Part shown: in pieces, positions 24,862-34,248 of the stretch
Numbering within the stretch: the stretch's first letter is position 1
How the letters are laid out: the number at the start of each line of letters is the position of its first letter
Origin: Pedobacter metabolipauper
GTDB taxonomy: Bacteria; Bacteroidota; Bacteroidia; Sphingobacteriales; Sphingobacteriaceae
Length of the DNA: 64,000 nt
Assembly (NCBI RefSeq): GCF_004362715.1
Contig: NZ_SNYC01000003.1
Span: 807,601-871,600 of the forward strand
Reading direction: 5' to 3'
Position numbers and translations under genes: made by a program
The notes under the pieces: model-generated
The model's database searches: none
The model's input: only the letters and a program-made list of their open reading frames with translations
Told to the model about the DNA's origin: nothing

Positions 24862-27399
24862 ATGAAGAAAGTAAGTTTAATTACGCTCTGCCTTTTAGGT
24901 ATGACTACGTATGGGTTTGCACAAAAGAAAAACCCTAAGACCACAACGCCCGCTCCGGTAACTGCCCCAACACCGAACCCAAATGCAATGAACCGCCCTC
25001 AGGGTCCAACTACAGGACCTAAACCTTACAAAGAGGTAATCACCGCAAAAGCAAAAACTGACATCGGACTTTTTAAGGTCCACAGTCTGGAAGACCGCTA
25101 TTTCTTTGAAATTCCTGATTCTTTATTAAGCAGGGACATCTTAACTGTAAACCGCATCAGCAAAGCTGCTGCCGGAAAAAGAGCCTCTATGCTTGGATAT
25201 GGTGGTGACCAAATTGGTGACAACGTAATCAGCTTTGAAAAAGGCCCAAACAACAAGATCTTTTTGAAAAGCATTTCTTTTAGTGAGCGTTCAACAGATA
25301 CAACAGAACAAGGTTTATATAAGTCATTAATGGCTTCGAATGTTCAGCCTCTTGTTGCTTCTTTTGAAATTAAAGCGATCTATACCGATTCAATTTCTAA
25401 AGCAAAAGCTTCAGTTATTGACGTTACGGATTATATGAATGGCGACAATGAAATCTTCTTCTTCAACCCACAGGTAAAGAAAATGTTATCTCTTGGCGGT
25501 ATCATGCCGGATCGCAGTTACATTAAAGAGATCAAGGCGTATCCGATGAATATCGAAGTTCGTACTTTAAAAACGTATTCGGTATCTCCTTCGCCGGCAA
25601 TGATGGCTATGGGTGCTGCTGCAAGCTCCATTCCGTTAACGTACGAGCTAAACAGTTCCATTGTTCTTTTGCCATCTAAACAGATGTCTGCCCGTTATTT
25701 TGATCCAAGGGTTGGTTATTTTGCAACCGGTTTTGTTGATTTTGATGCGAACCCGCAAGGCGTTAAAGAACTGGCTTTAATTACCAGATGGAGATTAGAG
25801 CCTAAAGCCGAGGATGTAGAAAAATACAAAAGAGGCGAACTGGTTGAGCCTAAAAAACAAATTATCTATTACATTGATCCTGCAACCCCCAAAAAATGGG
25901 TTCCATATTTGATCCAGGGTGTTAACGACTGGCAGATTGCGTTTGAAAAAGCAGGTTTTAAAAATGCGATCGTAGCTAAAGAAGCACCAAATGATCCAAC
26001 CTGGAGCATTGATGATGCCCGTCATAATGTGATCGTTTACAAACCTTCGGATATTCCAAATGCAAGCGGACCGCATGTTCATGATCCACGTACTGGTGAG
26101 ATCTTAGAAACGCATGTAAACTGGTACCACAACATCATGGAGCTGTTAAGAAACTGGTATTTTATCCAGGCATCTGCAGTTGATCCGGCAGCCCGTAAAA
26201 TGAAGTTTGATGATAAATTAATGGGAGAACTGATTCGTTTTGTTTCTTCTCATGAAGTAGGCCATACTTTAGGTTTACGTCATAACTTTGGTTCGTCTGC
26301 TACGGTTCCGGTAGAGAAATTAAGAGACAAACAATGGGTAGAGAAAAATGGTCACACGCCATCGATCATGGATTATGCACGTTTTAATTATGTAGCACAA
26401 CCAGAAGACAACATCAGTTCTAAAGGTATGTTCCCAAGAATAGGTGATTACGATCTATGGGCTATTGAATGGGGTTACAAATGGACACCTCAGTTCAGCA
26501 CACCAGAAGCAGAATTGCCTTCTTCTAACCAAACGATCATTTCAAGAATTGGTGCAAACAAACGCTTAACTTTTGGTACTGAAATGGATCCGAATGATCC
26601 GCGCAACCAGAGTGAAGATTTAGGCGATAACTCCATGACAGCTTCTGCCTATGGAATTAAAAACTTAAAACGGATCCTTCCAAATATCTTAACCTGGAGT
26701 AAAGAAGCCAATGAGGACTACTCAAACGCAAGAACACTTTACAGTGAGGTTATTGGACAATACAGCCGTTATATGGGCCATGTGGTAAAAAATGTTGCCG
26801 GTATTTATTCAACGCCAAGAACGGTTGAAGAAACTGGTGCATCGTACCAGGCTGTTTCTTTTGCTAAACAAAAAGAAGCCATGACCTTCCTGAACAATCA
26901 ATTGTTTGCTACACCGTTATGGTTGATCAACAAACCATTAATGGAGCGTACCGGGATGAACCCGGTTGATGTTTTCGGAAACGTACAGAAATCTATCCTG
27001 TCAAGACTTCAGAATACCTCTACCATTGGTAAACTGATCAATGCAGAAGCGATGTCTGGAAACAAAGCCTATACTTCTATGAATTTATTTGGTGATCTTA
27101 AAACCGGTATCTGGTCTGAACTTTACAGCCATAAAGCAATTGATGTATACAGAAGAAATCTTCAGAAAGCCTATGTAGACAATTTAAGCAGATTGCTTAT
27201 TGCGCCAGCAGCCATTCCAGGATCTACCTTCAGACCATCTGATCCTACAAGTACAGATGTTTCCAGTATCACAAGAGCTCATTTGGCTGGTTTAGCTAAA
27301 GATATCCGTGCGGCAATTCCTGCTGCCACTGGCCTCAGCAAATACCATTTACAAGATCTATTGGTACGTGTAAATAACATACTTAATCCTAAATCGTAA
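24862..27399 (+). CDS. Secreted zinc metalloprotease (metzincin, DUF5117/DUF5118 type)
   Basis: An 845-residue exported protein with signal peptide, then a low-complexity Pro/Thr/Asn linker (about residues 22-58). The middle carries the metzincin site H464-EVGHTLGLRH (HExxHxxGxxH). A Met-turn candidate is SIMDYARF, about 45 residues later. The surrounding architecture (KTDIGLFKVH...YFFEIPDSLL at the start, YYIDPATPKKWVPYLIQGVNDWQ before the active site) fits the large Bacteroidota DUF5117/DUF4953 family. Physiological substrate unknown. It stands alone between two terminators, so it is probably monocistronic. Confidence 0.9.
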   Translation: MKKVSLITLCLLGMTTYGFAQKKNPKTTTPAPVTAPTPNPNAMNRPQGPTTGPKPYKEVITAKAKTDIGLFKVHSLEDRYFFEIPDSLLSRDILTVNRISKAAAGKRASMLGYGGDQIGDNVISFEKGPNNKIFLKSISFSERSTDTTEQGLYKSLMASNVQPLVASFEIKAIYTDSISKAKASVIDVTDYMNGDNEIFFFNPQVKKMLSLGGIMPDRSYIKEIKAYPMNIEVRTLKTYSVSPSPAMMAMGAAASSIPLTYELNSSIVLLPSKQMSARYFDPRVGYFATGFVDFDANPQGVKELALITRWRLEPKAEDVEKYKRGELVEPKKQIIYYIDPATPKKWVPYLIQGVNDWQIAFEKAGFKNAIVAKEAPNDPTWSIDDARHNVIVYKPSDIPNASGPHVHDPRTGEILETHVNWYHNIMELLRNWYFIQASAVDPAARKMKFDDKLMGELIRFVSSHEVGHTLGLRHNFGSSATVPVEKLRDKQWVEKNGHTPSIMDYARFNYVAQPEDNISSKGMFPRIGDYDLWAIEWGYKWTPQFSTPEAELPSSNQTIISRIGANKRLTFGTEMDPNDPRNQSEDLGDNSMTASAYGIKNLKRILPNILTWSKEANEDYSNARTLYSEVIGQYSRYMGHVVKNVAGIYSTPRTVEETGASYQAVSFAKQKEAMTFLNNQLFATPLWLINKPLMERTGMNPVDVFGNVQKSILSRLQNTSTIGKLINAEAMSGNKAYTSMNLFGDLKTGIWSELYSHKAIDVYRRNLQKAYVDNLSRLLIAPAAIPGSTFRPSDPTSTDVSSITRAHLAGLAKDIRAAIPAATGLSKYHLQDLLVRVNNILNPKS

Positions 27400-27428
27400 T
27401 TAGCTGATTTTAAGATTCGGTTTATCTA

Positions 27429-27471
27429 AAAAAAGCCTCCAAAAAGTTAAATACTTTTTGGAGGCTTTTTT
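27429..27471 (+). terminator. Strong intrinsic terminator after the metalloprotease gene
   Basis: GCCTCCAAAAAG (27435-27446), 7-nt loop, CTTTTTGGAGGC (27454-27465), flanked by six As and six Ts. A perfect 12-bp stem plus A/T extension, 36 nt after the protease stop codon. Confidence 0.92.
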
Positions 27472-27599
27472 ATAGTACGTTTTTTATTATGCACATACAG
27501 ATTCCTTATGATGCAAACATTTAAGTCAGCCTTATTAGACCTGTACCCATCTTTTAATAAGTTATGACAGATCAGCGTGGTCATTGAAAATCAGATATG

Positions 27600-27613
27600 C
27601 CAAATGTATTTGG
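27600..27613. promoter_or_regulatory. Inverted repeat before kdgF
   Basis: CCAAATGTATTTGG is a perfect 6+2+6 palindrome placed directly before TAACTTTA (27614-27621), a -7-like element with one mismatch to TAnnTTTG, and 43 bp before the kdgF ATG. It differs from the LacI-type sites. A regulator site is possible but unproven. Confidence 0.3.
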
Positions 27614-27655
27614 TAACTTTAAACCACAATCAATAACTTAATACATTCAATCCAT

Positions 27656-27991
27656 ATGCAAAGTGACCTTTTTCAAATTGAACGTGAAACACCCTGGGAA
27701 GACCTTGGTAACGGAATTCAGCGCCAGATCTTTGGTTACGACGAACGCATTATGCTGGTAAAAGCAAAATTTGAAACCGGTGCTGTCGGTGTGCTTCACG
27801 AGCACCACAATACGCAGGTAACCTATGTTGACAGTGGTATTTTTGAAATGACCATTGGTGTTGAAACTAAGATCCTGAAAAAAGGAGACGGCTACTACGT
27901 TCCGCCTCACGTAATTCATGGTTGTGTTTGCCTGGAGGCCGGAACATTGATTGATTCGTTTACGCCACACCGCGAAGACTTTATCAAATAG
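27656..27991 (+). CDS. kdgF: Cupin protein, KdgF-like
   Basis: A 111-residue single-domain cupin. Metal ligands are likely in HEHHNTQVTYV (near residues 44-54) and the second cupin motif VPPHVIHGCVCLEAG (82-96). The ending GTLIDSFTPHREDF closely resembles KdgF, which turns 4,5-unsaturated monouronates from pectin or alginate into the linear 5-keto-4-deoxyuronate. It acts in the cytosol (no signal peptide). It is separate from the other uronate genes and carries no LacI-type site. It could be another small sugar-metabolism cupin, but the C-terminal signature favours KdgF. Confidence 0.78.
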   Translation: MQSDLFQIERETPWEDLGNGIQRQIFGYDERIMLVKAKFETGAVGVLHEHHNTQVTYVDSGIFEMTIGVETKILKKGDGYYVPPHVIHGCVCLEAGTLIDSFTPHREDFIK

Positions 27992-28072
27992 CTTCAATAT
28001 TCGCTGTCAGAATATTCGCTTATAAAGGCAGCAATTACTTATCCCAAGAAATCAACTGAGTTACGACAAACA

Positions 28073-28795
28073 TTACTTAACACCTCCAAAGGCTGCAAAG
28101 CATAAATTTTTATGCAGCACTTCAACGTCTTTGAACCCAATTCGCTGCATCAGACTAAGCTGAAAGTTTATTGATCTTGGGGTATCTTCATATTCAATGT
28201 AATCGAATACCTTCTGACGATATTCCGGACCGCCTAAAGTTTCCAGGTAATCGCCATACTGCTTTTTAAACAACTTATTTAATGGTTCTGAATCATGCGT
28301 GATCAGATCAGAGATCCAAAAGCATCCCCCTGGTTTTAAGGCCCTGTAAAGCTTAGTAAAAACATGTTCCCAATCAGAATCTTCTCTAAGGTGATGCAGG
28401 GTGGCAGCAGCAAGAATGATATCATATTTTCCTGCTTCCAGGTCGAGCTCACGCATATCCAGCTGAATGGTTGTGACCGTTCCATTGGTTTTTCCGCCCA
28501 CACGTTCCCGCGCTTTACTCAGCATTGGTCCGCTCAAATCATTAAGCGTACAGTTGAGGTTTGGAATCTTACTCAGCATTTTTAACGTATAATTTCCTGC
28601 TCCACAACCGATATCCAGTAACTCTGTGGCCTGCGGCACAATGAATTGTGCGGCATCGGTGCACAGTTCCATGGTTAATGGTGCATCAAGGGTAGTTAAT
28701 TGTCCGGTATCCAGGTTAGAGAAACGCTCAACATCATTGTCAAACCGGGTTTCAATTTCATCATTTGTCGCTTTATTGGAATAATCTATGCTCAT
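28073..28795 (-). CDS. Class I SAM-dependent methyltransferase
   Basis: A 240-residue methyltransferase. SAM motif I is LLDIGCGAGNYTLKML (near residues 60-75), motif II includes NDLSGPMLSKARE, and LAAATLHHLREDSDWE is the post-motif region seen in small-molecule methylases. RALKPGGCFWISDL is motif III. No signal peptide or extra domain. It is convergent with kdgF and has no functional neighbour, so the substrate cannot be assigned; the family includes UbiE-like and SmtA-like enzymes. Confidence 0.88.
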   Translation of the reverse strand: MSIDYSNKATNDEIETRFDNDVERFSNLDTGQLTTLDAPLTMELCTDAAQFIVPQATELLDIGCGAGNYTLKMLSKIPNLNCTLNDLSGPMLSKARERVGGKTNGTVTTIQLDMRELDLEAGKYDIILAAATLHHLREDSDWEHVFTKLYRALKPGGCFWISDLITHDSEPLNKLFKKQYGDYLETLGGPEYRQKVFDYIEYEDTPRSINFQLSLMQRIGFKDVEVLHKNLCFAAFGGVK

Positions 28796-28955
28796 ACCTC
28801 ATTATGTTCTGTATTCTTCAAAATTAACTTTGTTTGGAACAATTAAAGAATTTACTGACCTAAATAAATCGTTTAAATAATAACAATTTTACTTGTTTTA
28901 ATAAAAGATTTAGACTTAATTGTCGGACAAAATATACGGTTCTAATTTTATAACT

Positions 28956-30326
28956 ATGCGCTTAAGATCATTTTTAATCCTGCTATTTATATGCGGTTTC
29001 AGTGCTGCTTTTTCACAGCAGAAACCGGGTGGGAATTTACATTTCAAGAAGCTTCCAAACGGGCTCGAAGTTATTGTGGTAGTGGACAATACGGTTCCAT
29101 TGGTAACCATTGAAACCGCTTGCCGGAATGGTTCATTTACCGAAACAGATGAATATAATGGGTTGAGTCACCTGTATGAACATTTATTTTTTAAGGCCAA
29201 CAAGGATTATCCAACTTATGAGAGTTTTACGAATAAAAGCAATGAACTGGACATTACTTCGAATGCAACTACCCGTGAAGAGGTAGTCAATTACTTTTTT
29301 ACACTTCCTGCCGCCAACCTTAAACCGGGATTAAAATTCATGAATTCTGCCATCCGCTATCCTAAGTTCATCAAGGAAGATATGGTTATGGAAAATGAAA
29401 TTGTAAATGCAGAGTTTACACGCCATGAATCCAGCCCCGTGTTTGCCCTGATTGAAGCAAATTCCAGGCACATGTGGGGATCAAATTATTCCAGAAAGAA
29501 TGTGATTGGAAATCACGATGTGATCCTGTCTGCAACACCCGAAAAGATGGATTCCATTAAGAACAAATACTACTGGCCAAATAATTCAGTTTTGGTTATT
29601 GCAGGTGATGTGAAAGTTGAGGAAGCATTTAGTGCGGCAGAAAGTATCTTTGGAAATTGGAAAGCATCTCCGTTTGATCCTTTTAAGAAATGGCCAATAC
29701 CTGAATTTAAACCACTGACTAAAAACGATTATTATATTGTGGAGTCAACCAATTCTCCGGTTCCGTACATGTTGTTAAGCTGGCACGGTCCGGATACCCG
29801 GAATGATGTTAAAGGAACCTATGTTGCCGACGTTTTTTCATTTATTGTAAATCAGAATGGTTCGAAGATGAAAAAGGCACTGATCAACTCCGGACTCGCA
29901 CAAGCTGCAGATGTAAATTACTATACTCAGAAATATACCGGACCTATCAGCTTTATGGTTAATCCGAATCCATCAAAGGTCAGGGAATGTTATGAAGAGG
30001 TGTTGAAACAGATTGCGTTATGGGATGATGAGAATTATTTGTCTGACGTTCAGATTGAGCGTGCCAAACGTTTGCTTTCCATTGAACAGGTAGATCGCAG
30101 GGAAGTAACTTCTGATTATTCACACCTGTTGTCATTTTGGTGGGCTTCTGCATCCGTTGATTATTATACCAACTATGAGGAAAACGTCAATAAGGTAACG
30201 CGTAAGGATTTGATCGACTATGTGAAAAAGTACATCAAAGACAAGCCATTTTGCGCAGGATTGATGATGAATAAAGATGCCATCAGTACCATTAAGCCAC
30301 AGGAATTTTTTAAATCAAGTAACTAG
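28956..30326 (+). CDS. M16 family zinc peptidase (active subunit)
   Basis: A 456-residue exported peptidase: signal peptide ending near AAFSQ, then the inverted zinc motif H72-L-Y-E75-H76 with the downstream Glu ligand expected in the MENEIVNAEF stretch (145-154). The second half repeats the fold without the motif. It would degrade small peptides in the periplasm. ATG 28956 begins the signal sequence; upstream sequence is not a better start. The companion gene begins 5 nt after its stop and lacks the zinc motif, the usual active/inactive M16 pair. Confidence 0.92.
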   Translation: MRLRSFLILLFICGFSAAFSQQKPGGNLHFKKLPNGLEVIVVVDNTVPLVTIETACRNGSFTETDEYNGLSHLYEHLFFKANKDYPTYESFTNKSNELDITSNATTREEVVNYFFTLPAANLKPGLKFMNSAIRYPKFIKEDMVMENEIVNAEFTRHESSPVFALIEANSRHMWGSNYSRKNVIGNHDVILSATPEKMDSIKNKYYWPNNSVLVIAGDVKVEEAFSAAESIFGNWKASPFDPFKKWPIPEFKPLTKNDYYIVESTNSPVPYMLLSWHGPDTRNDVKGTYVADVFSFIVNQNGSKMKKALINSGLAQAADVNYYTQKYTGPISFMVNPNPSKVRECYEEVLKQIALWDDENYLSDVQIERAKRLLSIEQVDRREVTSDYSHLLSFWWASASVDYYTNYEENVNKVTRKDLIDYVKKYIKDKPFCAGLMMNKDAISTIKPQEFFKSSN

Positions 30327-30331
30327 AACCA

Positions 30332-31615
30332 ATGAAGCGATATCTATTAATAATTCCTTTTCTATCTCTATATTTTACAGTTAGTGCGCAAATAAAGGCA
30401 GTTTCTTTCGAAGTGAACGGTTTAAAGGTAATTCTAAGACCCACACAAAAAGAAACGTTCAGCATGAGTATGTTCTTTAGGGGAGGGGTAATGAACTATG
30501 GTCCAAAACAGGCTGGCATAGAAAACCTGGCCCTATCTGCTGCTGCATCTTGCGGAACAAAGAATTACAGTGTTGATGATTACCAGGAACTGGCTGATGA
30601 GTATGGTATCAGTATAGCCGGTGCATCGACTACCGATTATGGAATCATTGGCATGAACTGTATCTCCAAATATTTTGAACAGGGTTGGAAACTATTTTCT
30701 GATGCGGTTGTAAACCCTGCCTTTGATAAAGCAGAATTTCAAAATACGAAAGATCGAATGATCTCCGGTATTTCCCAGCGGCGTTCAGATCCTGAAGAAA
30801 GGATTGAACAGATGTCTATGGAAACGATGTTTAAAGGAAGTCAGTACAGCGTTGATCCAATTGGATATGAGGCAACCGTAGGCGGATTTACAGCAGACAG
30901 TGTTCGTAACTATTATCACAATCAATTGCTGAATGTAAATAGAATGTTTTTGGTTGTTGCCGGCAACATTACCAAAGCGGAACTGGAAAAGAAGATCCTT
31001 GCTGCATTTAAATCCATTCCCTCTAAACCATATACCGCACCTGATTATACGGTAAAGCCGATTGAAGGAGAAAGCGTTTATTTTGAAAACCGTGATATTG
31101 CAACCAATTACATGAGTTCCATCATGAATGCTCCTGTTTTCAGCAGTCCGGATTATCATCCGTTCATGCTGGTGATCAATGCCCTGAGTGGAAATTTAAA
31201 CTACCAGGTACGTGTAAAACAAGGTTTATCCTATGCGCCAGGTGCGACCATTAAAACACAGCAAATGCCGTATATGTCAATGTATGTAAGTACTACACAA
31301 CCTAAAAAAGCTTTTCAGGCAATGGTAGGGGTATTTAACAGCATTTCTGAAGGGCGTTACAGCAAAGAATTTCTGGAGGGTATTAAAAAAGATCACCGGA
31401 GCAGGTTTTACAGACACCAGGAAAGTTCAAGCTCTATTGTAAAGGATCTTGGTGAAGCTGAAATTCTAGGTGGTTATAAACTGGAAGAAGACATGATTAC
31501 CAACATTGATAAAGTAACCTTAGAGAGTATGAAAGCGGCTTTTGACAAGTACATTAAAGGAGCCATCTGGCTTTACCTTGGCGATGAGATGCTGGGCAAG
31601 GAGGCCTTTAAATAA
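30332..31615 (+). CDS. M16 family peptidase-like protein (inactive partner)
   Basis: A 427-residue exported M16 fold protein with signal peptide ending near TVSAQ. Where the active partner has HxxEH, this protein has GIENLALSAA, so it lacks the His ligands and should not bind catalytic zinc. The YQVRVKQGLSYAPGA segment is the conserved arginine/tyrosine region that helps hold substrate in M16 heterodimers. It follows the active subunit by 5 nt, so it likely forms a heterodimer with it. A terminator follows at 31670. Confidence 0.9.
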   Translation: MKRYLLIIPFLSLYFTVSAQIKAVSFEVNGLKVILRPTQKETFSMSMFFRGGVMNYGPKQAGIENLALSAAASCGTKNYSVDDYQELADEYGISIAGASTTDYGIIGMNCISKYFEQGWKLFSDAVVNPAFDKAEFQNTKDRMISGISQRRSDPEERIEQMSMETMFKGSQYSVDPIGYEATVGGFTADSVRNYYHNQLLNVNRMFLVVAGNITKAELEKKILAAFKSIPSKPYTAPDYTVKPIEGESVYFENRDIATNYMSSIMNAPVFSSPDYHPFMLVINALSGNLNYQVRVKQGLSYAPGATIKTQQMPYMSMYVSTTQPKKAFQAMVGVFNSISEGRYSKEFLEGIKKDHRSRFYRHQESSSSIVKDLGEAEILGGYKLEEDMITNIDKVTLESMKAAFDKYIKGAIWLYLGDEMLGKEAFK

Positions 31616-31669
31616 AACTGTCAATCAGTAAATAATTTAGGATAGAACTGAGATGATTTCCATTGTGCC

Positions 31670-31711
31670 AAAATTGCTTAATGATTTAACAAAATCGTTA
31701 AGCAATTTTTT
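31670..31711 (+). terminator. Terminator hairpin after the M16 pair
   Basis: AAAATTGCTTAATGATTT (31670-31687) pairs with AAATCGTTAAGCAATTTT (31692-31709) with one G-T wobble, a 4-nt loop, and a short T-run. It separates the M16 operon from the fucosidase gene. Confidence 0.75.
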
Positions 31712-31752
31712 GCGTTTGATCCTATCTTTGATTTACACCAGATGTGAATCAA

Positions 31753-33528
31753 ATGATCAAGTCTATTTTTTCAAAAACCATCATACTTAGTCTTTCTGCA
31801 ATAGTATGCACAAATTCTTTGTTTTCCAAAGACCAGCCGGCCAAAGCAAAATTACTGCCTGTACATGCTAAAGTTGATACTTCAAGGACTGCCTGGTGGC
31901 AAAAGGCCAGGTTTGGAATGTTCATTCACTGGGGCGTATATACTGTTCCTGCAGGATTGTATCAGGGCAAAAATATTCCGGGTCTTGGAGAGTGGATCAT
32001 GCACGATGCAAACATCCCGGTTGCGGTATATAAAGAATATGCCAAACAGTTTAACCCTACAGAATACGATCCTGAAAAATGGGTACTGATGGCTAAATCT
32101 GCTGGAATGAAATACATTGTGATCACGACCAAGCACCATGACGGCTTTGCATTATTTGATTCAAAGGCTAGTGATTGGAATGTAGTTAAGGCAACTCCTT
32201 ATGGAAAAGATCTGATTCGTCCGCTGGCAGATGCCTGCAGAAAATATGGGATGAAACTTGGGTTTTATTATTCACAGGCCAATGATTGGGGCAATAAAGG
32301 TGGTGCAGCGGCCCGGGGTCATTGGGATGATGCACAGAAGGGCAGTATGGATGAGTACATTGACCGGGTTGCCATTCCGCAGGTACGGGAAATATTAACC
32401 AACTATGGGGATGTAGCTGAGCTGTGGTGGGATGTACCGACGGATATGACTAAGGAGCGTGCAGCCAAATTTTTACCGCTTCTGGCGCTTCAGCCTAATA
32501 TTATAACGAACGACAGATTAGGCGGTGATGTTAAAGGCGATTTATTTACACCTGAGCAGTATATTCCGGCAACCGGAATTTCAGGGTTATGGGAAACCTG
32601 CATGACGATTAACAATACCTGGGGTTTTAAAGTAAATGATCACAGCTGGAAACCTGCCAAACAGCTGATCCGGAATTTGATTGAAACCGCTTCAAAAGGA
32701 GGGAATTACCTCTTGAACGTAGGACCAGAAACCTCTGGTAAATTTCCTCAACCCATTGTAGAGCGTCTTGAAGCTATTGGCAAATGGATGAAGGTAAACA
32801 GCGAGTCTATTTATGAGACTACCCCGGGCCCGTTTAAGGTTTTACCCTGGGGAAGAGCAACAAGCAAGACTGGAACTAATGGTACTACAATTTTATACCT
32901 GCACGTTTACAATTGGCCTGAAGATGGCAAGCTCTTAATTCCGGGTTTAAATAATACCATAGTTAGTGCAAAGCTGCTGGCCAATGGAAATACTTTAAAA
33001 ACAAGTAAGGCTGATGATGGAGTTCTCGTATCTGTTCCTGCTGTGGGACTGGATGATAATGCCACGGTGATTAAGATCACTATTAAAGGTAAAGCAGATG
33101 TAAGTCCATTTATCCAGTCACCGGCTGCAGATGGTTCAATAGCATTGGTTCCCGGCCTTGCAGATCTGCATACTGAAAAAGGAGGGGAGTCTATCCGTCC
33201 GGAAGGTGGTAATGAGCAGAACCTTGGATTTTGGACAGATGCTAAATCATATGTATCCTGGCAGTTCCAGGTTAAAAAACCAGGAAATTACGTCATTGAA
33301 ACGTGGGTAGCCACGCCTGCAAGCTCAACTACTTTAAAATTAAGCGTTGATAAAGAAACGATTCAGAAGGAAATTACCAATACAGGTGGTTATAATGAAT
33401 ATAGAAAGATCAGTTTGGGGACAATTAAAATTGATAAAGCAGGATTGAATACCCTTACCTTATCCGCTGACCGCGCTAACTGGAAACCTGTTAATGTGCG
33501 AAAATTAGTACTTATCCCAAAAGGATAG
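31753..33528 (+). CDS. Secreted GH29 alpha-L-fucosidase
   Basis: A 591-residue exonuclease-type glycosidase removing alpha-linked L-fucose. After a signal peptide, the GH29 barrel is recognised by WWQKARFGMFIHWGVYTVPAG, EWIM near residue 80, YIVITTKHHDGFALFDS and GMKLGFYYSQ. AELWWDVPTD carries the nucleophile Asp near residue 227. After the barrel (to about 350) comes a beta-sandwich and a further C-terminal domain (about 480-591) resembling a carbohydrate-binding or Ig-like module. Start ATG 31753 was chosen over GTG 31744. Likely periplasmic. Confidence 0.9.
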   Translation: MIKSIFSKTIILSLSAIVCTNSLFSKDQPAKAKLLPVHAKVDTSRTAWWQKARFGMFIHWGVYTVPAGLYQGKNIPGLGEWIMHDANIPVAVYKEYAKQFNPTEYDPEKWVLMAKSAGMKYIVITTKHHDGFALFDSKASDWNVVKATPYGKDLIRPLADACRKYGMKLGFYYSQANDWGNKGGAAARGHWDDAQKGSMDEYIDRVAIPQVREILTNYGDVAELWWDVPTDMTKERAAKFLPLLALQPNIITNDRLGGDVKGDLFTPEQYIPATGISGLWETCMTINNTWGFKVNDHSWKPAKQLIRNLIETASKGGNYLLNVGPETSGKFPQPIVERLEAIGKWMKVNSESIYETTPGPFKVLPWGRATSKTGTNGTTILYLHVYNWPEDGKLLIPGLNNTIVSAKLLANGNTLKTSKADDGVLVSVPAVGLDDNATVIKITIKGKADVSPFIQSPAADGSIALVPGLADLHTEKGGESIRPEGGNEQNLGFWTDAKSYVSWQFQVKKPGNYVIETWVATPASSTTLKLSVDKETIQKEITNTGGYNEYRKISLGTIKIDKAGLNTLTLSADRANWKPVNVRKLVLIPKG

Positions 33529-33544
33529 GTACTTAGATCAGTTT

Positions 33545-34171
33545 TTAAGTATCGGTTTTTGCCACTATCCTTCCAAGGTACCAGCAGATGACGCTAAAGA
33601 ATGGTGCCATTAATACATCGACTGTATAATGAACATGCTGTACCAGGAGCAGACAACCTATAATGAGGGCCGCTGCAAAGACAATTACTCTATCTGTTTT
33701 TTTCTTCATGCACAATCCGCCAACGATGAGCGTAGCAGTATGACCAGAAAAGAACAGGTCTTTTGTAATTATGTTTGAGCGGTAGAAAAGAATTGAACAT
33801 GGATCTGCAAGCTCAACCATATTTAAAGGTGGGTTTAGCGGCACCAGGGTAATGGTAATGATTCTCGCGATGCATAAGAACACGAATGACCAAACCGCAG
33901 TTAAACAGATGAATGTATTTCCAGACATCCTTACTAAAAACAACGCAACCATGGAATAGAGCACCAAAAAGATGTATAATGAAACATCTGTTGGCGGTAT
34001 TGATGCCAAAAGCTTATCATTTAACACATGACCTTCCCGATCTTGTATGTGATTAAAAAATTGAGGTATAAATAATAAAATGGCGACCAGGATGATTAAT
34101 CCGAGTACTAATTTAATCCTGAATGCCGGGTAATCCCAGGCAAGTGACCAGGAAAATTGTTTTGAGTGCAT
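33545..34171 (-). CDS. PAP2-type membrane phosphatase resembling sphingomyelin synthase
   Basis: A 208-residue protein with about six membrane segments and the PAP2_C layout. The catalytic triad is visible as S142-G-H144-T and H181-Y-T-V-D185, matching the His/His-x3-Asp arrangement of the sphingomyelin synthase family (FSGHT and HYTVDV). Such enzymes transfer or hydrolyse phosphorylated head groups on lipids. Sphingobacteria make sphingolipids, so a role in sphingolipid head-group exchange is possible, but a plain lipid phosphatase is equally consistent. It stands on its own, convergent with the fucosidase gene. Confidence 0.8.
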   Translation of the reverse strand: MHSKQFSWSLAWDYPAFRIKLVLGLIILVAILLFIPQFFNHIQDREGHVLNDKLLASIPPTDVSLYIFLVLYSMVALFLVRMSGNTFICLTAVWSFVFLCIARIITITLVPLNPPLNMVELADPCSILFYRSNIITKDLFFSGHTATLIVGGLCMKKKTDRVIVFAAALIIGCLLLVQHVHYTVDVLMAPFFSVICWYLGRIVAKTDT

Positions 34172-34248
34172 TTGGTTGTTGCTAAATTACGTTTGGTTGA
34201 TGGGTAAAATTAAGCAAAATAATGGGTTTTTAAAGCCCTGTATGAATT

